Counted from the first letter of the stretch, positions 23,549-31,895 are shown. The stretch: DNA of 64,000 nt from Clostridia bacterium (GCA_017416425.1 JAFQCL010000001.1:94778-158777), one strand, 5' to 3'. The notes: generated by a model from the letters alone, not told the origin. Numbers and translations: made by a program.

Positions 23549-26500
23549 ATGCGCATATTGCACACAGGCGATTGGCACATCGGCAACTACAACGGGCCGG
23601 AGACCAACGGAGAAAACGCGAGATTTTTAGACATCTGCAAGTGCCTCGACGCACTCACGCAGCAGGCTCAACAGGAAAAGCCTGATTTCATCATCGTCGC
23701 GGGTGACGTTTTCCATCAGGCTCGCGTTTGGAGCGACAGAGGACTCCGCGAAAGCCAGACGGCGATCCACTACGTTCGAATGCTCGAAAAGGTCGCACCA
23801 GTCATTATCGTGCGCGGCACCCCGAACCATGACAGCGAACAGCAGTTCAAGATGCTCGAAACCGCGTTCAGCGGAGACGACAGCGTACATATCTTCTCGG
23901 AGCCCGGTGTGCTGACCGTTTACGGCTACCACGGGCAGAAGATTGACGTAGCAGCCCTGCCCGGCTTCGACAGAGGCTTTTACAGGGCAAAGCACCCCGG
24001 CCTTGACAAAGAGGAGGAAAATGCGGTATTCACGCAAGCACTTGAGCAAATCATCATCGGCATGAAAGCCCAGTGTAGTGGCGAACACCCCGCCGTGCTG
24101 GTGGGACACTACACCATCCCCGGCTGCAACACTGAGAGCGGTCAGACGCAGTTCTTCGCACAGTTCGAGCCGGTGGTAGACCCGGCGACACTGGCGGCAG
24201 CGGACTTTGACCTCACATGCTTCGGACACATCCACAGACCGCAAATGCTGGACGGTTGCAACAATGCGTTCTACTGCGGAGCCATCAGCGCACTCAACTT
24301 CAACGATGAGGGGCAGGAACGCGGCTTCTACATCCACGAACTCGGTGACGGCGTAGTAAGCAAGCAGTTCTATCCCCTGCCTACGCGAGAGTTCAAGACC
24401 ATCCGTCTCGAAGACGAAGACGTAGCAGCCATCAACGCTGGAGAGGATATGACGTGGCTGACGGATGTGGAGGGCAAAATCGTGCGAATCCTCTACAACT
24501 GTACTGATGAGCACAACAAAGCCCTGAACAAGACAATACTGGAAAGCAAGCTCTATGAGCTCGGAGCATTTTGGGTACAGGAAATCACCCCGGAGAAAAT
24601 AACTGTCACCGTCAACAAGGGCGCACTGAACGACGATGACACGCCGGAGGACAACTTGCGGACATATCTTGCGGAGCGCGAGGTGAAAGATGTGGATGCG
24701 GGCAGGATCGTCGAAAGAGCCCGCCCCATCATCGCAGAGGCGACGGAAGCGAATATGACGCGCAGCACGACCGGTGCATTCGTTCCCGTCGAAATCGCAG
24801 TCAAGAACTACCGCAATTACCGCGAGGAGACATTTAACTTCGAACCCATCCGTTTCTGCACCATCAACGGCAAGAATGGAGCAGGGAAAAGCAGCTTATT
24901 CATGGATGCGATGTGTGACTGCCTTTTCGAAGAGACCCGCGAGGGCGACATCGCTGGATGGATTAGCAACAACCCCGATGCCCGGAGTGGCAGCATCAAG
25001 CTCACGTTCCGCCTCGGAGAGAATCTTTACCGCGTTACCCGTACCCGCATGAAAAGCGGCAAGGCGACGCTAAACCTCGCAGAACAGGTCGACGGTGAAT
25101 GGGTAGACCGCAGCGCTGAGAAGATGCGTGACACACAAGCGGAAATCCTAAATGCGATTGGCATGGATAGCCTGACGCTCAAGGCGACCGCGCTCATCAT
25201 GCAAGACCAATACGGGCTGTTCCTGACAGCGGACAAGGAAGCCCGAATGACAATCCTCGGCAATATCCTCGGTCTTGGCGCATATGGCGACATGGAATCT
25301 ATCGCGGCACGCCGCCTGACGGAGACCAACCGAGGAATCCGCAACGTGCATGAAAAGGCAGCGGACATCTTTGCGGCACTGCCTGACGACGCAGCATTGG
25401 ATGAAGCGGAACATCAGGCATCAGCGGAAATCGAACGCCTGACCACAGAAAGTAATGCGACAAGAGCGAAAACGGACGCAATGCGGCTCTCGCTTTCGGT
25501 AATGGAAGAAGCGGCAAAACGCGTCGTGAAGCTCAACAGCCAAATCACTGCACTCGGCGCAAAGAGGGCGACAGCGGAGGCGAGCATGACCGTGCAGCGC
25601 GGCATCATTATGAGCGCAGATGCAATCCTCGCAGAGGCAGACATCATCGCCACAGGGCTCAAAGAATACCGCAAGAACCTTGAGCGTGAGAAAGATCTTC
25701 TCGCGGCAAAGGGTAAATACGACAGTCTGACGCGACAGATTGATACCCTCAAGGCAAACCGCATCATGGAAGAAATGGCAGCGGAGGAACTGCACAAAAA
25801 GAAGCAGGCAATGCGTCTTGCGAAGCTGTTCCCCGCGCAGCAGGCAGTCGAAGCTGAGGCGGAGCTCACAAAGGCTCATGAAAAGTACGTCGCCACAAAA
25901 GAAATCGCGGACAGGCTTGCGGCACGCCGGACGGAATACACCGACGCGCAGCGCAGAGTGGAAGCAGCCCGCGCACACCTCGACGGCCTGTCCCGCCGGG
26001 CAAAGCTGCTCGAAGAAAACGAATGCCCTCATGCGGCAGAGGTGCGCTGCTCGTTCCTGCGTGACGCACTAGAAGCGAAAGTGGATATCAAGGCGGCTGA
26101 GGCTGCGCTAACAGAGGCGTTGACATCCGTCCCGACAGATTATACCCCCGAACAGGAAAAAGCCACTCTTGCCATCCTGAGAGACCTTGAACTCGACGAA
26201 CGCAAGTACAGCGAGCTCGCCGTAGTCAAGACGGAGCTGGCGGCGGCAGAGGAACGCATCGCAGACCTCGACCGACAGGCGGAGGAACGCCGGACAAAGG
26301 CGGCGGAAATGTCGGTGGAAATCGCGCAGCTTGAGACGGAGCGCGACGCAATGGTGGCGGACATTAAGGAATACACTACCATCAAGCAGCGCATCACGGA
26401 GCTGGCAATCTACACTGACAAGGAAAAGCAGGTCCCTGTGGCGGAGGAAAAGAAAAAGACGGCGGAAGCCCGCATTGCAGAGCTGACAGAGACTATTCGA

Positions 26501-27277
26501 GAGCTTGAAGCGGAGCGCGAAAGCCTCGAGGCAGAGCGCAAGGAGCAGCAAGCAAAGACCGTTGGAAGCGGTGAATTGCTCGCGGAATACACGATTCTCC
26601 TGACCCGTATCGAGGAAATCGAGAAGGCGATGCGGACGCAGAACATGGCACTCGGAGCCATCAAGGAACAGAAAGAAAAGGCCGCGCAGCAGCGCGAACA
26701 GATTGCAGAGCTTATGCAGCGGGCGGAGATGCTTGCTATCGAGTCGGCTGACCTCGAAACGCTCAAGCAGGCATTCTCGCAGGACGGCATCCCGCACAAC
26801 ATCGTGCGCAGCATCATCCCGATTTTTGAGGCGACGGCAACGAACATCCTCGGACAGATGAGCGGCGGACACATGAGCGTGGAATTCGTCATGGAGAAGA
26901 CGCTCAAGAGCAATAGCAAAAAAGAAGTTACTGCGTTGGATATCATCATCAACGATAGCATCACAGGGCGACTCCCTTACATGAGCAGAAGCGGCGGAGA
27001 GCGCGTGAAAGCGGCTCTTGCGGTCATCCTCGCGTTGGCAGAAATCAAGAGCACAAAGGCGGGTGTACAGCTTGGATTCCTGTTTATTGACGAGCCTCCC
27101 TTCTTGGATGCGCAGGGCGTGACAGCATACTGCGACGCACTTGAGGCGATCCAGAGACGGTACGCCGAGCTCAAGGTCATGGCGATTACCCATGACCCCG
27201 CGATGAAAAGTCGATTCCCACAAAGTGTCGACATCATCAAGACGGCGACTGGGAGCAAGGTCATTTACGATGCGTGA
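23549..27277 (+). CDS. Fused SbcD-SbcC (Mre11-Rad50-like) nuclease-ATPase
   Basis: One 1242-residue polypeptide joins both halves of the MR complex. Residues 1-about 400 are a calcineurin-like nuclease: D8-x-H10, GDVFH (D53), N93-H94, LVGHYT and CFGHIHRPQ supply the metal ligands. Residues about 415-1242 are an SMC-like ATPase: Walker A GKNGAGKSS (441-449), long coiled coil broken by C826-PHAAEVR-C834, then signature RSGGER, Walker B FLFIDEPPFLD and a final His (ITHDP). The hook has seven residues between cysteines instead of the usual two. MR proteins process DNA ends; in phages such as T4 they drive recombination-dependent replication. No frameshift is visible at the join. Confidence 0.9.
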   Translation: MRILHTGDWHIGNYNGPETNGENARFLDICKCLDALTQQAQQEKPDFIIVAGDVFHQARVWSDRGLRESQTAIHYVRMLEKVAPVIIVRGTPNHDSEQQFKMLETAFSGDDSVHIFSEPGVLTVYGYHGQKIDVAALPGFDRGFYRAKHPGLDKEEENAVFTQALEQIIIGMKAQCSGEHPAVLVGHYTIPGCNTESGQTQFFAQFEPVVDPATLAAADFDLTCFGHIHRPQMLDGCNNAFYCGAISALNFNDEGQERGFYIHELGDGVVSKQFYPLPTREFKTIRLEDEDVAAINAGEDMTWLTDVEGKIVRILYNCTDEHNKALNKTILESKLYELGAFWVQEITPEKITVTVNKGALNDDDTPEDNLRTYLAEREVKDVDAGRIVERARPIIAEATEANMTRSTTGAFVPVEIAVKNYRNYREETFNFEPIRFCTINGKNGAGKSSLFMDAMCDCLFEETREGDIAGWISNNPDARSGSIKLTFRLGENLYRVTRTRMKSGKATLNLAEQVDGEWVDRSAEKMRDTQAEILNAIGMDSLTLKATALIMQDQYGLFLTADKEARMTILGNILGLGAYGDMESIAARRLTETNRGIRNVHEKAADIFAALPDDAALDEAEHQASAEIERLTTESNATRAKTDAMRLSLSVMEEAAKRVVKLNSQITALGAKRATAEASMTVQRGIIMSADAILAEADIIATGLKEYRKNLEREKDLLAAKGKYDSLTRQIDTLKANRIMEEMAAEELHKKKQAMRLAKLFPAQQAVEAEAELTKAHEKYVATKEIADRLAARRTEYTDAQRRVEAARAHLDGLSRRAKLLEENECPHAAEVRCSFLRDALEAKVDIKAAEAALTEALTSVPTDYTPEQEKATLAILRDLELDERKYSELAVVKTELAAAEERIADLDRQAEERRTKAAEMSVEIAQLETERDAMVADIKEYTTIKQRITELAIYTDKEKQVPVAEEKKKTAEARIAELTETIRELEAERESLEAERKEQQAKTVGSGELLAEYTILLTRIEEIEKAMRTQNMALGAIKEQKEKAAQQREQIAELMQRAEMLAIESADLETLKQAFSQDGIPHNIVRSIIPIFEATATNILGQMSGGHMSVEFVMEKTLKSNSKKEVTALDIIINDSITGRLPYMSRSGGERVKAALAVILALAEIKSTKAGVQLGFLFIDEPPFLDAQGVTAYCDALEAIQRRYAELKVMAITHDPAMKSRFPQSVDIIKTATGSKVIYDA

Positions 27278-27283
27278 AAACCA

Positions 27284-27316
27284 GTTACTTCCGAGGCTTT
27301 TTGCCTCGGAAGTAAC
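27284..27316. repeat. Perfect 14-bp inverted repeat with 5-base loop
   Basis: GTTACTTCCGAGGC (27284-27297), TTTTT, GCCTCGGAAGTAAC (27303-27316), starting 7 bases after the sbcDC-like stop. There is no T-run on either side, so it is not a standard terminator. In RNA it would be a very stable hairpin. Confidence 0.9.
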
Positions 27317-27336
27317 CTCGAATAGGAGGCAGAAAT

Positions 27337-28140
27337 ATGGGGAGATTGAAAAAACAGACAGCGGAATACTTTCCACATTTCGTCGGTGACAGCCGGACGA
27401 AGTTCGTCCTCGAAAACACGTGGGGGAACGACGGGTATGCCTTTTGGTTTAAGCTCCTTGAACTCTTATGCCGGAGTGACGGACATTATTACGACTGTTC
27501 TCGACCCGCTGACAAGGTGTACCTGACAGCCATTGCGAAAGTCGAGGAAGAAACAGCAGACGCGATGCTCGAACTACTTGCGAGCATGGAAAAAATCGAC
27601 TCCGAGCTTTGGAACGAACGAAAGATTATTTGGTGTCAACACCTTGTGGATAACCTCGCAGGGATGTATGCAAAACGCACGACAGCGATACCGTCCAGAC
27701 CAAAGTTCGGAGATGAGGCGGAACAGCAACCAGAAGCACTGGCAGTGGATCCAAAGCCTGAAAAGGAGGAGGAGGTAAAACAACCGAAACCAGCAAAGAA
27801 GACCAGTGGCAGAAAGAAAGCAGGATTGAAGACGCCAAAGCCAGAGAAAAAGCAGTATGCAGAGTTCGTTAAGCTGACGGAAGCAGAATACGAAACGCTT
27901 GTTGCACTGCATGGCGGTGACAAGGTGCGTCGCATGATTGAAGTTTTGGACAACTACAAAGGCGCGAATGGAAAGAAATACACAAGCGACTACCGTGCGA
28001 TTTTAAATTGGGTGGTCGAGCGCGTCAACGAGGAATACGCAAAGAGAGGAGGCTACGACAATGGCTTTGCAGCGAATAGGCGACCTGATGCAGGAGGATT
28101 CACGCCGTCCAGCGGATTCCGAGGAGGGGAACAATCCTAA
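27337..28140 (+). CDS. DUF4373-type phage replication protein
   Basis: The 267-residue protein starts with a DUF4373/Lin1244-like domain (about 1-110: AEYFPHFVGDSRTKFVLENT, then GNDGYAFWFKLLELLC), a winged-helix fold found at the N-terminus of phage replication initiators. A Lys/Pro/Glu linker (about 130-175) and a C-terminal helical domain ending ILNWVVERVNEEYAKRGGYD follow. In related phages such proteins pair with a DnaC-like loader, which follows here and overlaps by 80 bases. It probably opens the phage origin, which may lie in or near this gene. Confidence 0.75.
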   Translation: MGRLKKQTAEYFPHFVGDSRTKFVLENTWGNDGYAFWFKLLELLCRSDGHYYDCSRPADKVYLTAIAKVEEETADAMLELLASMEKIDSELWNERKIIWCQHLVDNLAGMYAKRTTAIPSRPKFGDEAEQQPEALAVDPKPEKEEEVKQPKPAKKTSGRKKAGLKTPKPEKKQYAEFVKLTEAEYETLVALHGGDKVRRMIEVLDNYKGANGKKYTSDYRAILNWVVERVNEEYAKRGGYDNGFAANRRPDAGGFTPSSGFRGGEQS

Positions 28141-29005
28141 TAAAGTCTACTCAGAGGAAGAAGCGAGACAGCGCGGGCTAAAATTCATATCGCCACAGAA
28201 GCCTGATGAAATATGTGAATTTTGTGGAAAAAAGCTTCATTACGAGGGCTTCGTGTGGATGAAGTCTGTAATTTGGAGCCCGACACCCCAACGCTGTACT
28301 TGCCCACAGGGAGTCGAGAAATGGAAACAATACGATGAGGAGCAAGCACGGAAGCGCCTTGAAGAAAAACAACGTGAGCAGTACGCTGCTTTGCAACTTA
28401 AAATCACAAAACTGCTCGGTAGCAGTGGCATCAAAAAGAGATTCCAGCAACGGAGATTTGACAACTTTGTCGCGGATACCCCTGCGCGACAGAGAGCTTA
28501 CAATGTCGCAAAAGCATATGCGGATACGTTTGACAAACATAGAGCTGATGGCACTGGTTTGTACATAGAAGGCACTAACGGCACCGGCAAAACACATTTA
28601 GCTGCGGCTATTGCTATGCAGCTTATTACGGTCTTGCACATCCCAGTAATATGCAAGACCGCGAGCGATTTACTGCTCGACATCAAAGCAGCGTTTGATA
28701 AAGAGGGCGTATCGGAAGCGCATGTGTTGGAGATCTACAAGACGGTTGACCTATTGATTATCGATGACCTAGGGAAAGAACAATGCACAGATTGGAGTAT
28801 CAGCACTTTGTACTCCATCGTGAACGACCGATACGAAGAAATGCGCCCCACCATCATTACGACCAACTACAACAGCGACAACCTTGTGCGAACGCTGACC
28901 CCAAAGGGTTACGACAACCTTAAGGTGATAGCGATTATAAGCCGCTTGAGAGAGGTCTCGCAGGTAATGACGATGGCGTGGGAGGACTACAGAAGCACAC
29001 GATGA
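28061..29005 (+). CDS. DnaC-like helicase loader ATPase
   Basis: The 314-residue protein has a small N-terminal zinc motif (C52, C55, C79, C81) and a DnaC/IstB-type AAA+ domain: Walker A GTNGTGKTH (171-179), Walker B VDLLIIDDLG (about 229-238) and a sensor-1 region (PTIITTNYNSDNLV). It should load the host replicative helicase at the phage origin. ATG 28061 follows GAGGAGGCTACGACA and lies inside the end of the DUF4373 gene. Zinc plus AAA+ in one loader is seen in other phage DnaC proteins. Confidence 0.87.
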   Translation: MALQRIGDLMQEDSRRPADSEEGNNPNKVYSEEEARQRGLKFISPQKPDEICEFCGKKLHYEGFVWMKSVIWSPTPQRCTCPQGVEKWKQYDEEQARKRLEEKQREQYAALQLKITKLLGSSGIKKRFQQRRFDNFVADTPARQRAYNVAKAYADTFDKHRADGTGLYIEGTNGTGKTHLAAAIAMQLITVLHIPVICKTASDLLLDIKAAFDKEGVSEAHVLEIYKTVDLLIIDDLGKEQCTDWSISTLYSIVNDRYEEMRPTIITTNYNSDNLVRTLTPKGYDNLKVIAIISRLREVSQVMTMAWEDYRSTR

Positions 29006-29018
29006 TTGGAGGAGCACG

Positions 29019-29192
29019 ATGAACAAGTACGAAAAGATATACCTCAAGGCGGCAGACATCGTGAAGGAGATAGACGCGCAAAACGGAGCGCAAGACGAAT
29101 GCAATGAGTTTTCGGAGCTCGACGACGAAACCAAGCAAACAATCCTTGAGAACGATGCAGCACTGAAAGCGCGTGGGGAGCCCGGAGCATGA
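29019..29192 (+). CDS. Hypothetical small phage protein (57 aa)
   Basis: ATG 29019 follows TTGGAGGAGCACG. The product, MNKYEKIYLKAADIVKEIDA at the start, is acidic and helical and ends ALKARGEPGA. Its stop overlaps the next start (ATGA), a sign of coupled translation. No known domain. Confidence 0.6.
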   Translation: MNKYEKIYLKAADIVKEIDAQNGAQDECNEFSELDDETKQTILENDAALKARGEPGA

Positions 29193-29302
29193 AAGACTTG
29201 CATACGCCGGACGCTTACCGGCTCAAGGGAGACGAGCTCGCATACTGCGGCGCGAACGGAGACGGCGAGACGGAGGAATGCGTGATTAGGAGACTGATAT
29301 GA
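29189..29302 (+). CDS. Hypothetical small phage protein (37 aa)
   Basis: ATG 29189 overlaps the previous stop by four bases and its own stop overlaps the next start at 29299. The product begins MKDLHTPDAYRLKGDELAYC and has two cysteines. It is supported mainly by its exact fit in the chain of ATGA overlaps. No function can be given. Confidence 0.45.
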   Translation: MKDLHTPDAYRLKGDELAYCGANGDGETEECVIRRLI

Positions 29303-29694
29303 CGAACAGCATTGCATACCAAACCAGAGACGCAAACGGAAACGATATCGCCAAAATGGTCGAGATAAAAAAACATCCGTCAATATTGGTTGACGAACAG
29401 ACGTGTCCGACCTGCGGACAGCCCATGACAAAGGGCATACCCACAAAGAAGATCGTGTCTGCAAATTTCACGGATTGGGCATATGTGGGAGAGTATGTTT
29501 GCGAGCGATGCGCTGATTTATTCTCGTTGTACTTTTACAACTACATTGTTGATCCGAGCGGGATAAGGCTGCTTAACGTTTTACTAAGGAGGAAATATGA
29601 AGTTAACAGTAAACGACTTTTTCTGCGGAGCGGGAGGAGTTGGCTTAGGATTTATGGGAGCGGGCTACGAGGTGATATGGGCTTGCGATTTTGA
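29299..29694 (+). CDS. Zinc-ribbon protein of unknown function
   Basis: The 131-residue protein contains C36-x2-C39 (TCPTCGQPMTKG) and C68-x2-C71 (YVCERCADLF), a four-cysteine zinc ribbon, with the intervening motif KKIVSANFTDW. The C-PxCG...FTD...CxxC arrangement brings to mind the N-terminal zinc finger of type IV CRISPR Csf1-like proteins, but there are no cas genes here and I treat it as a phage zinc protein. The last 33 codons overlap the methyltransferase gene, so its true C-terminus may be shorter or the stop may have been lost. Confidence 0.55.
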   Translation: MTNSIAYQTRDANGNDIAKMVEIKKHPSILVDEQTCPTCGQPMTKGIPTKKIVSANFTDWAYVGEYVCERCADLFSLYFYNYIVDPSGIRLLNVLLRRKYEVNSKRLFLRSGRSWLRIYGSGLRGDMGLRF

Positions 29695-30676
29695 CAAATA
29701 CGCTGTTGCCACTTATAAAAAAAATGTCGGCAACCACGTTATTCAAGCAGACATCAAGAAACTGTCAAGTGCAGATATCCCACGTGCCGATGTTTGGGCG
29801 TGCGGATTTCCTTGTCAGGATCTTTCGGTGGCCGGCAAACAAAAAGGATTTAGATTTGCATGCAAGGACTGTGGGGAAGAATGGAGCTACGACAGTGAGG
29901 AACACAGGGACGGCGTTAAATGCCCGAAATGCAGCGGCAAGAATTATCGGGCGGCTTCACGAAGCGGTATGTTCTTTGAAATGATGAGGCTGATTGACGA
30001 GATGGCGGAGGTAAGGCCGGAGCAGTTACCGAGAGCGTTATTTATCGAAAATGTAAAGGGCTTGAAACCGTACATACCAGTTCTTGAGGCGGCATTACAG
30101 AAAAGGGGCTACACGGCACACGTCCAGCTCTACAACTCGAAGTACTGGGGAGTTCCGCAGAACAGGGAACGCTATTTCATCATCGGACTGCAGGAATGCG
30201 TAAAGGGCTTTTTATTCCCGGAGGAGCAGCACGATAACGTCCCCAGGTTGTCGAGCGTTCTCGATAAGCACGTACCCGAGAAGTATTACATAGACGACGT
30301 TAAAGCGCGGACGATTATCAAGCAGGCGTTGGAAAAGCTGCAAACCCTCGGCAAAGTTCATGCGACGCTCACCCCGGACAGAGAGAAAAAGAGACAGAAC
30401 GGGCCACGAGCGAAAGAGGACGAGCTGGAAATGTTTACACTTACGGCGCAGGATATTCACGGTATTATTGTTTGCGAGGAGGAACTGGCCGACACGGTAC
30501 AGAGTATTTGCGAAGAAACAGGATTGCTAAACCCGGACGGCTGTGGAAAGACCCTCCGTGCCGGCGGAAGGGGGTCATTGACCAAGAAGCACAATTATCA
30601 GCACGTTTTGGTTATGCAGTCAGAGACGGAATTGCGCAAAAACAGCGGAATGGAAATGGGACATTTTTTGGAATAA
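29597..30676 (+). CDS. DNA cytosine-5 methyltransferase, N-terminal part (frame-broken)
   Basis: The 359-residue frame carries motif I (FFCGAGGVGLGF), catalytic motif IV with C73 (GFPCQDLSVAGKQKG), motif VI ENV (151-153) and motif VIII QNRERYF (188-194). A zinc ribbon (C89, C92, C109, C112) is inserted after motif IV. The frame stops at 30676 before motifs IX and X, which occur in the next ORF (30743-31105). The stop follows a T6-G run (30664-30670); in the -1 frame typical methyltransferase sequence goes on (GISPTLLASDHKGPHLVI). ATG 29597 follows AAGGAGGAAAT. It methylates cytosine C5 if completed; the target sequence is unknown. Confidence 0.85.
   Translation: MKLTVNDFFCGAGGVGLGFMGAGYEVIWACDFDKYAVATYKKNVGNHVIQADIKKLSSADIPRADVWACGFPCQDLSVAGKQKGFRFACKDCGEEWSYDSEEHRDGVKCPKCSGKNYRAASRSGMFFEMMRLIDEMAEVRPEQLPRALFIENVKGLKPYIPVLEAALQKRGYTAHVQLYNSKYWGVPQNRERYFIIGLQECVKGFLFPEEQHDNVPRLSSVLDKHVPEKYYIDDVKARTIIKQALEKLQTLGKVHATLTPDREKKRQNGPRAKEDELEMFTLTAQDIHGIIVCEEELADTVQSICEETGLLNPDGCGKTLRAGGRGSLTKKHNYQHVLVMQSETELRKNSGMEMGHFLE
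30664..30670 (+). other. T TTT TTG slippery-type site at the methyltransferase frame break
   Basis: In the zero frame the codons read CAT TTT TTG GAA TAA. A -1 slip on T TTT TTG, or one extra T, continues into GISPTLLASDHKGPHLVI, clearly methyltransferase-like, up to a stop at 30796-30798. It is either a frameshift signal, a mutation or a homopolymer assembly error. Confidence 0.6.
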
Positions 30677-30742
30677 GCCCTACACTGCTTGCGAGCGACC
30701 ACAAAGGACCACATCTTGTAATTGAGAAAAAGGAGGAGGAGA

Positions 30743-31105
30743 ATGAGCGATTTGCAAATGATAGGTCACTTAGACATAAAGGAACACGACGCAATTAAAA
30801 GGGTATACAGCCCAGAGGGAATTGCGCCGACCCTTACGACTTGCGGGGGGTACAGAGAAGTGAAGATATTAGACCTTAGTAAATTCAGAGTTAGAAAGCT
30901 AACCCCAACAGAATACGGCCGGCTTCAAGCGTTCCCTATGCAGGATTGGGAGCAGGTTGTTTCCGACAGTCAGGCGTACAAGCAGTTCGGCAACGCCGTC
31001 ACGGTGTCGGTGGTGACTGCAATCGCGCAAAAGCTTGGCGAGTGCCTCAACGCAACCGCCATCAATCTACGTAGGGATTTAGGAGGGATGGACGATGCCC
31101 AGTGA
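30743..31105 (+). CDS. DNA cytosine-5 methyltransferase, C-terminal part (motifs IX-X)
   Basis: ATG 30743 follows a strong AAGGAGGAGGAGA site and gives 120 residues: YSPEGIAPTLTTCGGYREVK, then RKLTPTEYGRLQAFP (motif IX) and QFGNAVTVSVV (motif X). Motif X normally packs next to motif I to complete the AdoMet site, so this piece is needed by the upstream part. It is in the same frame as the N-terminal part, with a frame break between. It may be a separately translated beta-subunit, as in known two-chain C5-methyltransferases, or the end of a gene broken by two indels. Confidence 0.82.
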   Translation: MSDLQMIGHLDIKEHDAIKRVYSPEGIAPTLTTCGGYREVKILDLSKFRVRKLTPTEYGRLQAFPMQDWEQVVSDSQAYKQFGNAVTVSVVTAIAQKLGECLNATAINLRRDLGGMDDAQ

Positions 31106-31451
31106 AATCAAACTGTGCGCGGAATGTGGAAACCCGTTTAAGGCGCAATTTTACGAAAGCTACTGCTCGAAGTGCAACAAAAAGTTTGAGCGCGAGGAGT
31201 TCTTGGAGGAGGCGGCAGTGGGAAAAGAGGTCTACTGCGGAGACAACCCTGTTTGCCCTTGGTGCGGAGAGGAATATGAGGCGGACTTTGAAGACCCGGA
31301 CTACTACCGCGAAGGAGAGCACGCCATGACGTGCCCGGAGTGCGGAAAAGAATACTGCCTGAGCATCACGGTCAGTTACAGTTACGACGCATGCCGCGAG
31401 CTCCCGAAATGGATGGCGGAAGACCGGCGCAGGACGGAGGAAGTAAGCTAA
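31095..31451 (+). CDS. Multi-zinc-ribbon phage protein
   Basis: The 118-residue acidic protein has four CxxC pairs: C8/C11, C24/C27, C54/C57 and C80/C83, enough for two zinc ribbons. It overlaps the methyltransferase C-terminal gene by 11 bases and the next gene by one base. Zinc ribbons of this kind often bind nucleic acid, but no enzyme motif is visible. Confidence 0.65.
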   Translation: MPSEIKLCAECGNPFKAQFYESYCSKCNKKFEREEFLEEAAVGKEVYCGDNPVCPWCGEEYEADFEDPDYYREGEHAMTCPECGKEYCLSITVSYSYDACRELPKWMAEDRRRTEEVS

Positions 31452-31885
31452 TGGAGATAAAACCTATCACATTTCGTACAGTTTGTGACTTCGTGGCTCG
31501 TAATCATCGTCACCATAAACCCACTGTTGGGTGTAAATTCTGTGTGGGATTGTATGAAGGTGAAAAGCTAATAGGTTGTGCGATTTGTGGTAGACCTATT
31601 AGCAGACACCTTGATGATGGACTGACCTGTGAGATCAACAGGCTATGTACCGATGGTACACGAAATGCCTGTTCAATGCTCTACGGTGCGTGTTGCCGCA
31701 TAGCAAAGGAAATGGGCTACAAGCTCATTATCACTTACATTCTCGAATCAGAGAATGGAGCAAGTCTCAAGGCAAGTAATTTCGTATGTGACGGTGAAGC
31801 CGGGGGTAAACACTGGACAGGTGTAAGAAACAGGGGTCAAGATATTCCAAACGAAATGAAAACTCGTTGGCATAGCGATTTATAG
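31451..31885 (+). CDS. XF1762-family (GNAT-like) phage protein
   Basis: ATG 31451 shares a base with the previous stop (TAATG). The 144-residue protein matches the XF1762 family: FVARNHRHHKPTVGCKFCVG, then CEINRLCTDGTRNACSMLYG and GYKLIITYILESENGASLKA. The fold is GNAT-like, and some relatives are proposed to acylate modified DNA bases or proteins in phages. Base composition is more AT-rich than the flanking genes, hinting at separate acquisition. Its place between a methyltransferase and an AdoMet synthetase homologue is suggestive. Confidence 0.7.
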   Translation: MEIKPITFRTVCDFVARNHRHHKPTVGCKFCVGLYEGEKLIGCAICGRPISRHLDDGLTCEINRLCTDGTRNACSMLYGACCRIAKEMGYKLIITYILESENGASLKASNFVCDGEAGGKHWTGVRNRGQDIPNEMKTRWHSDL

Positions 31886-31895
31886 GAGGTAAACG

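Noticed and set aside
26108..27376. Long minus-strand open frame (422 codons) opposite the sbcDC-like gene
   Set aside because: It mirrors codon bias of the real plus-strand gene, has no known motif or ribosome site, and its Leu/Arg/Cys-rich product looks like an antisense shadow. The same applies to long frames at 46081-47136, 42187-43080 and 23627-24514 (minus).
29299..29694. A type IV CRISPR locus
   Set aside because: Only a weak zinc-finger resemblance in one protein; no csf2, csf3, repeats or other cas genes are present.
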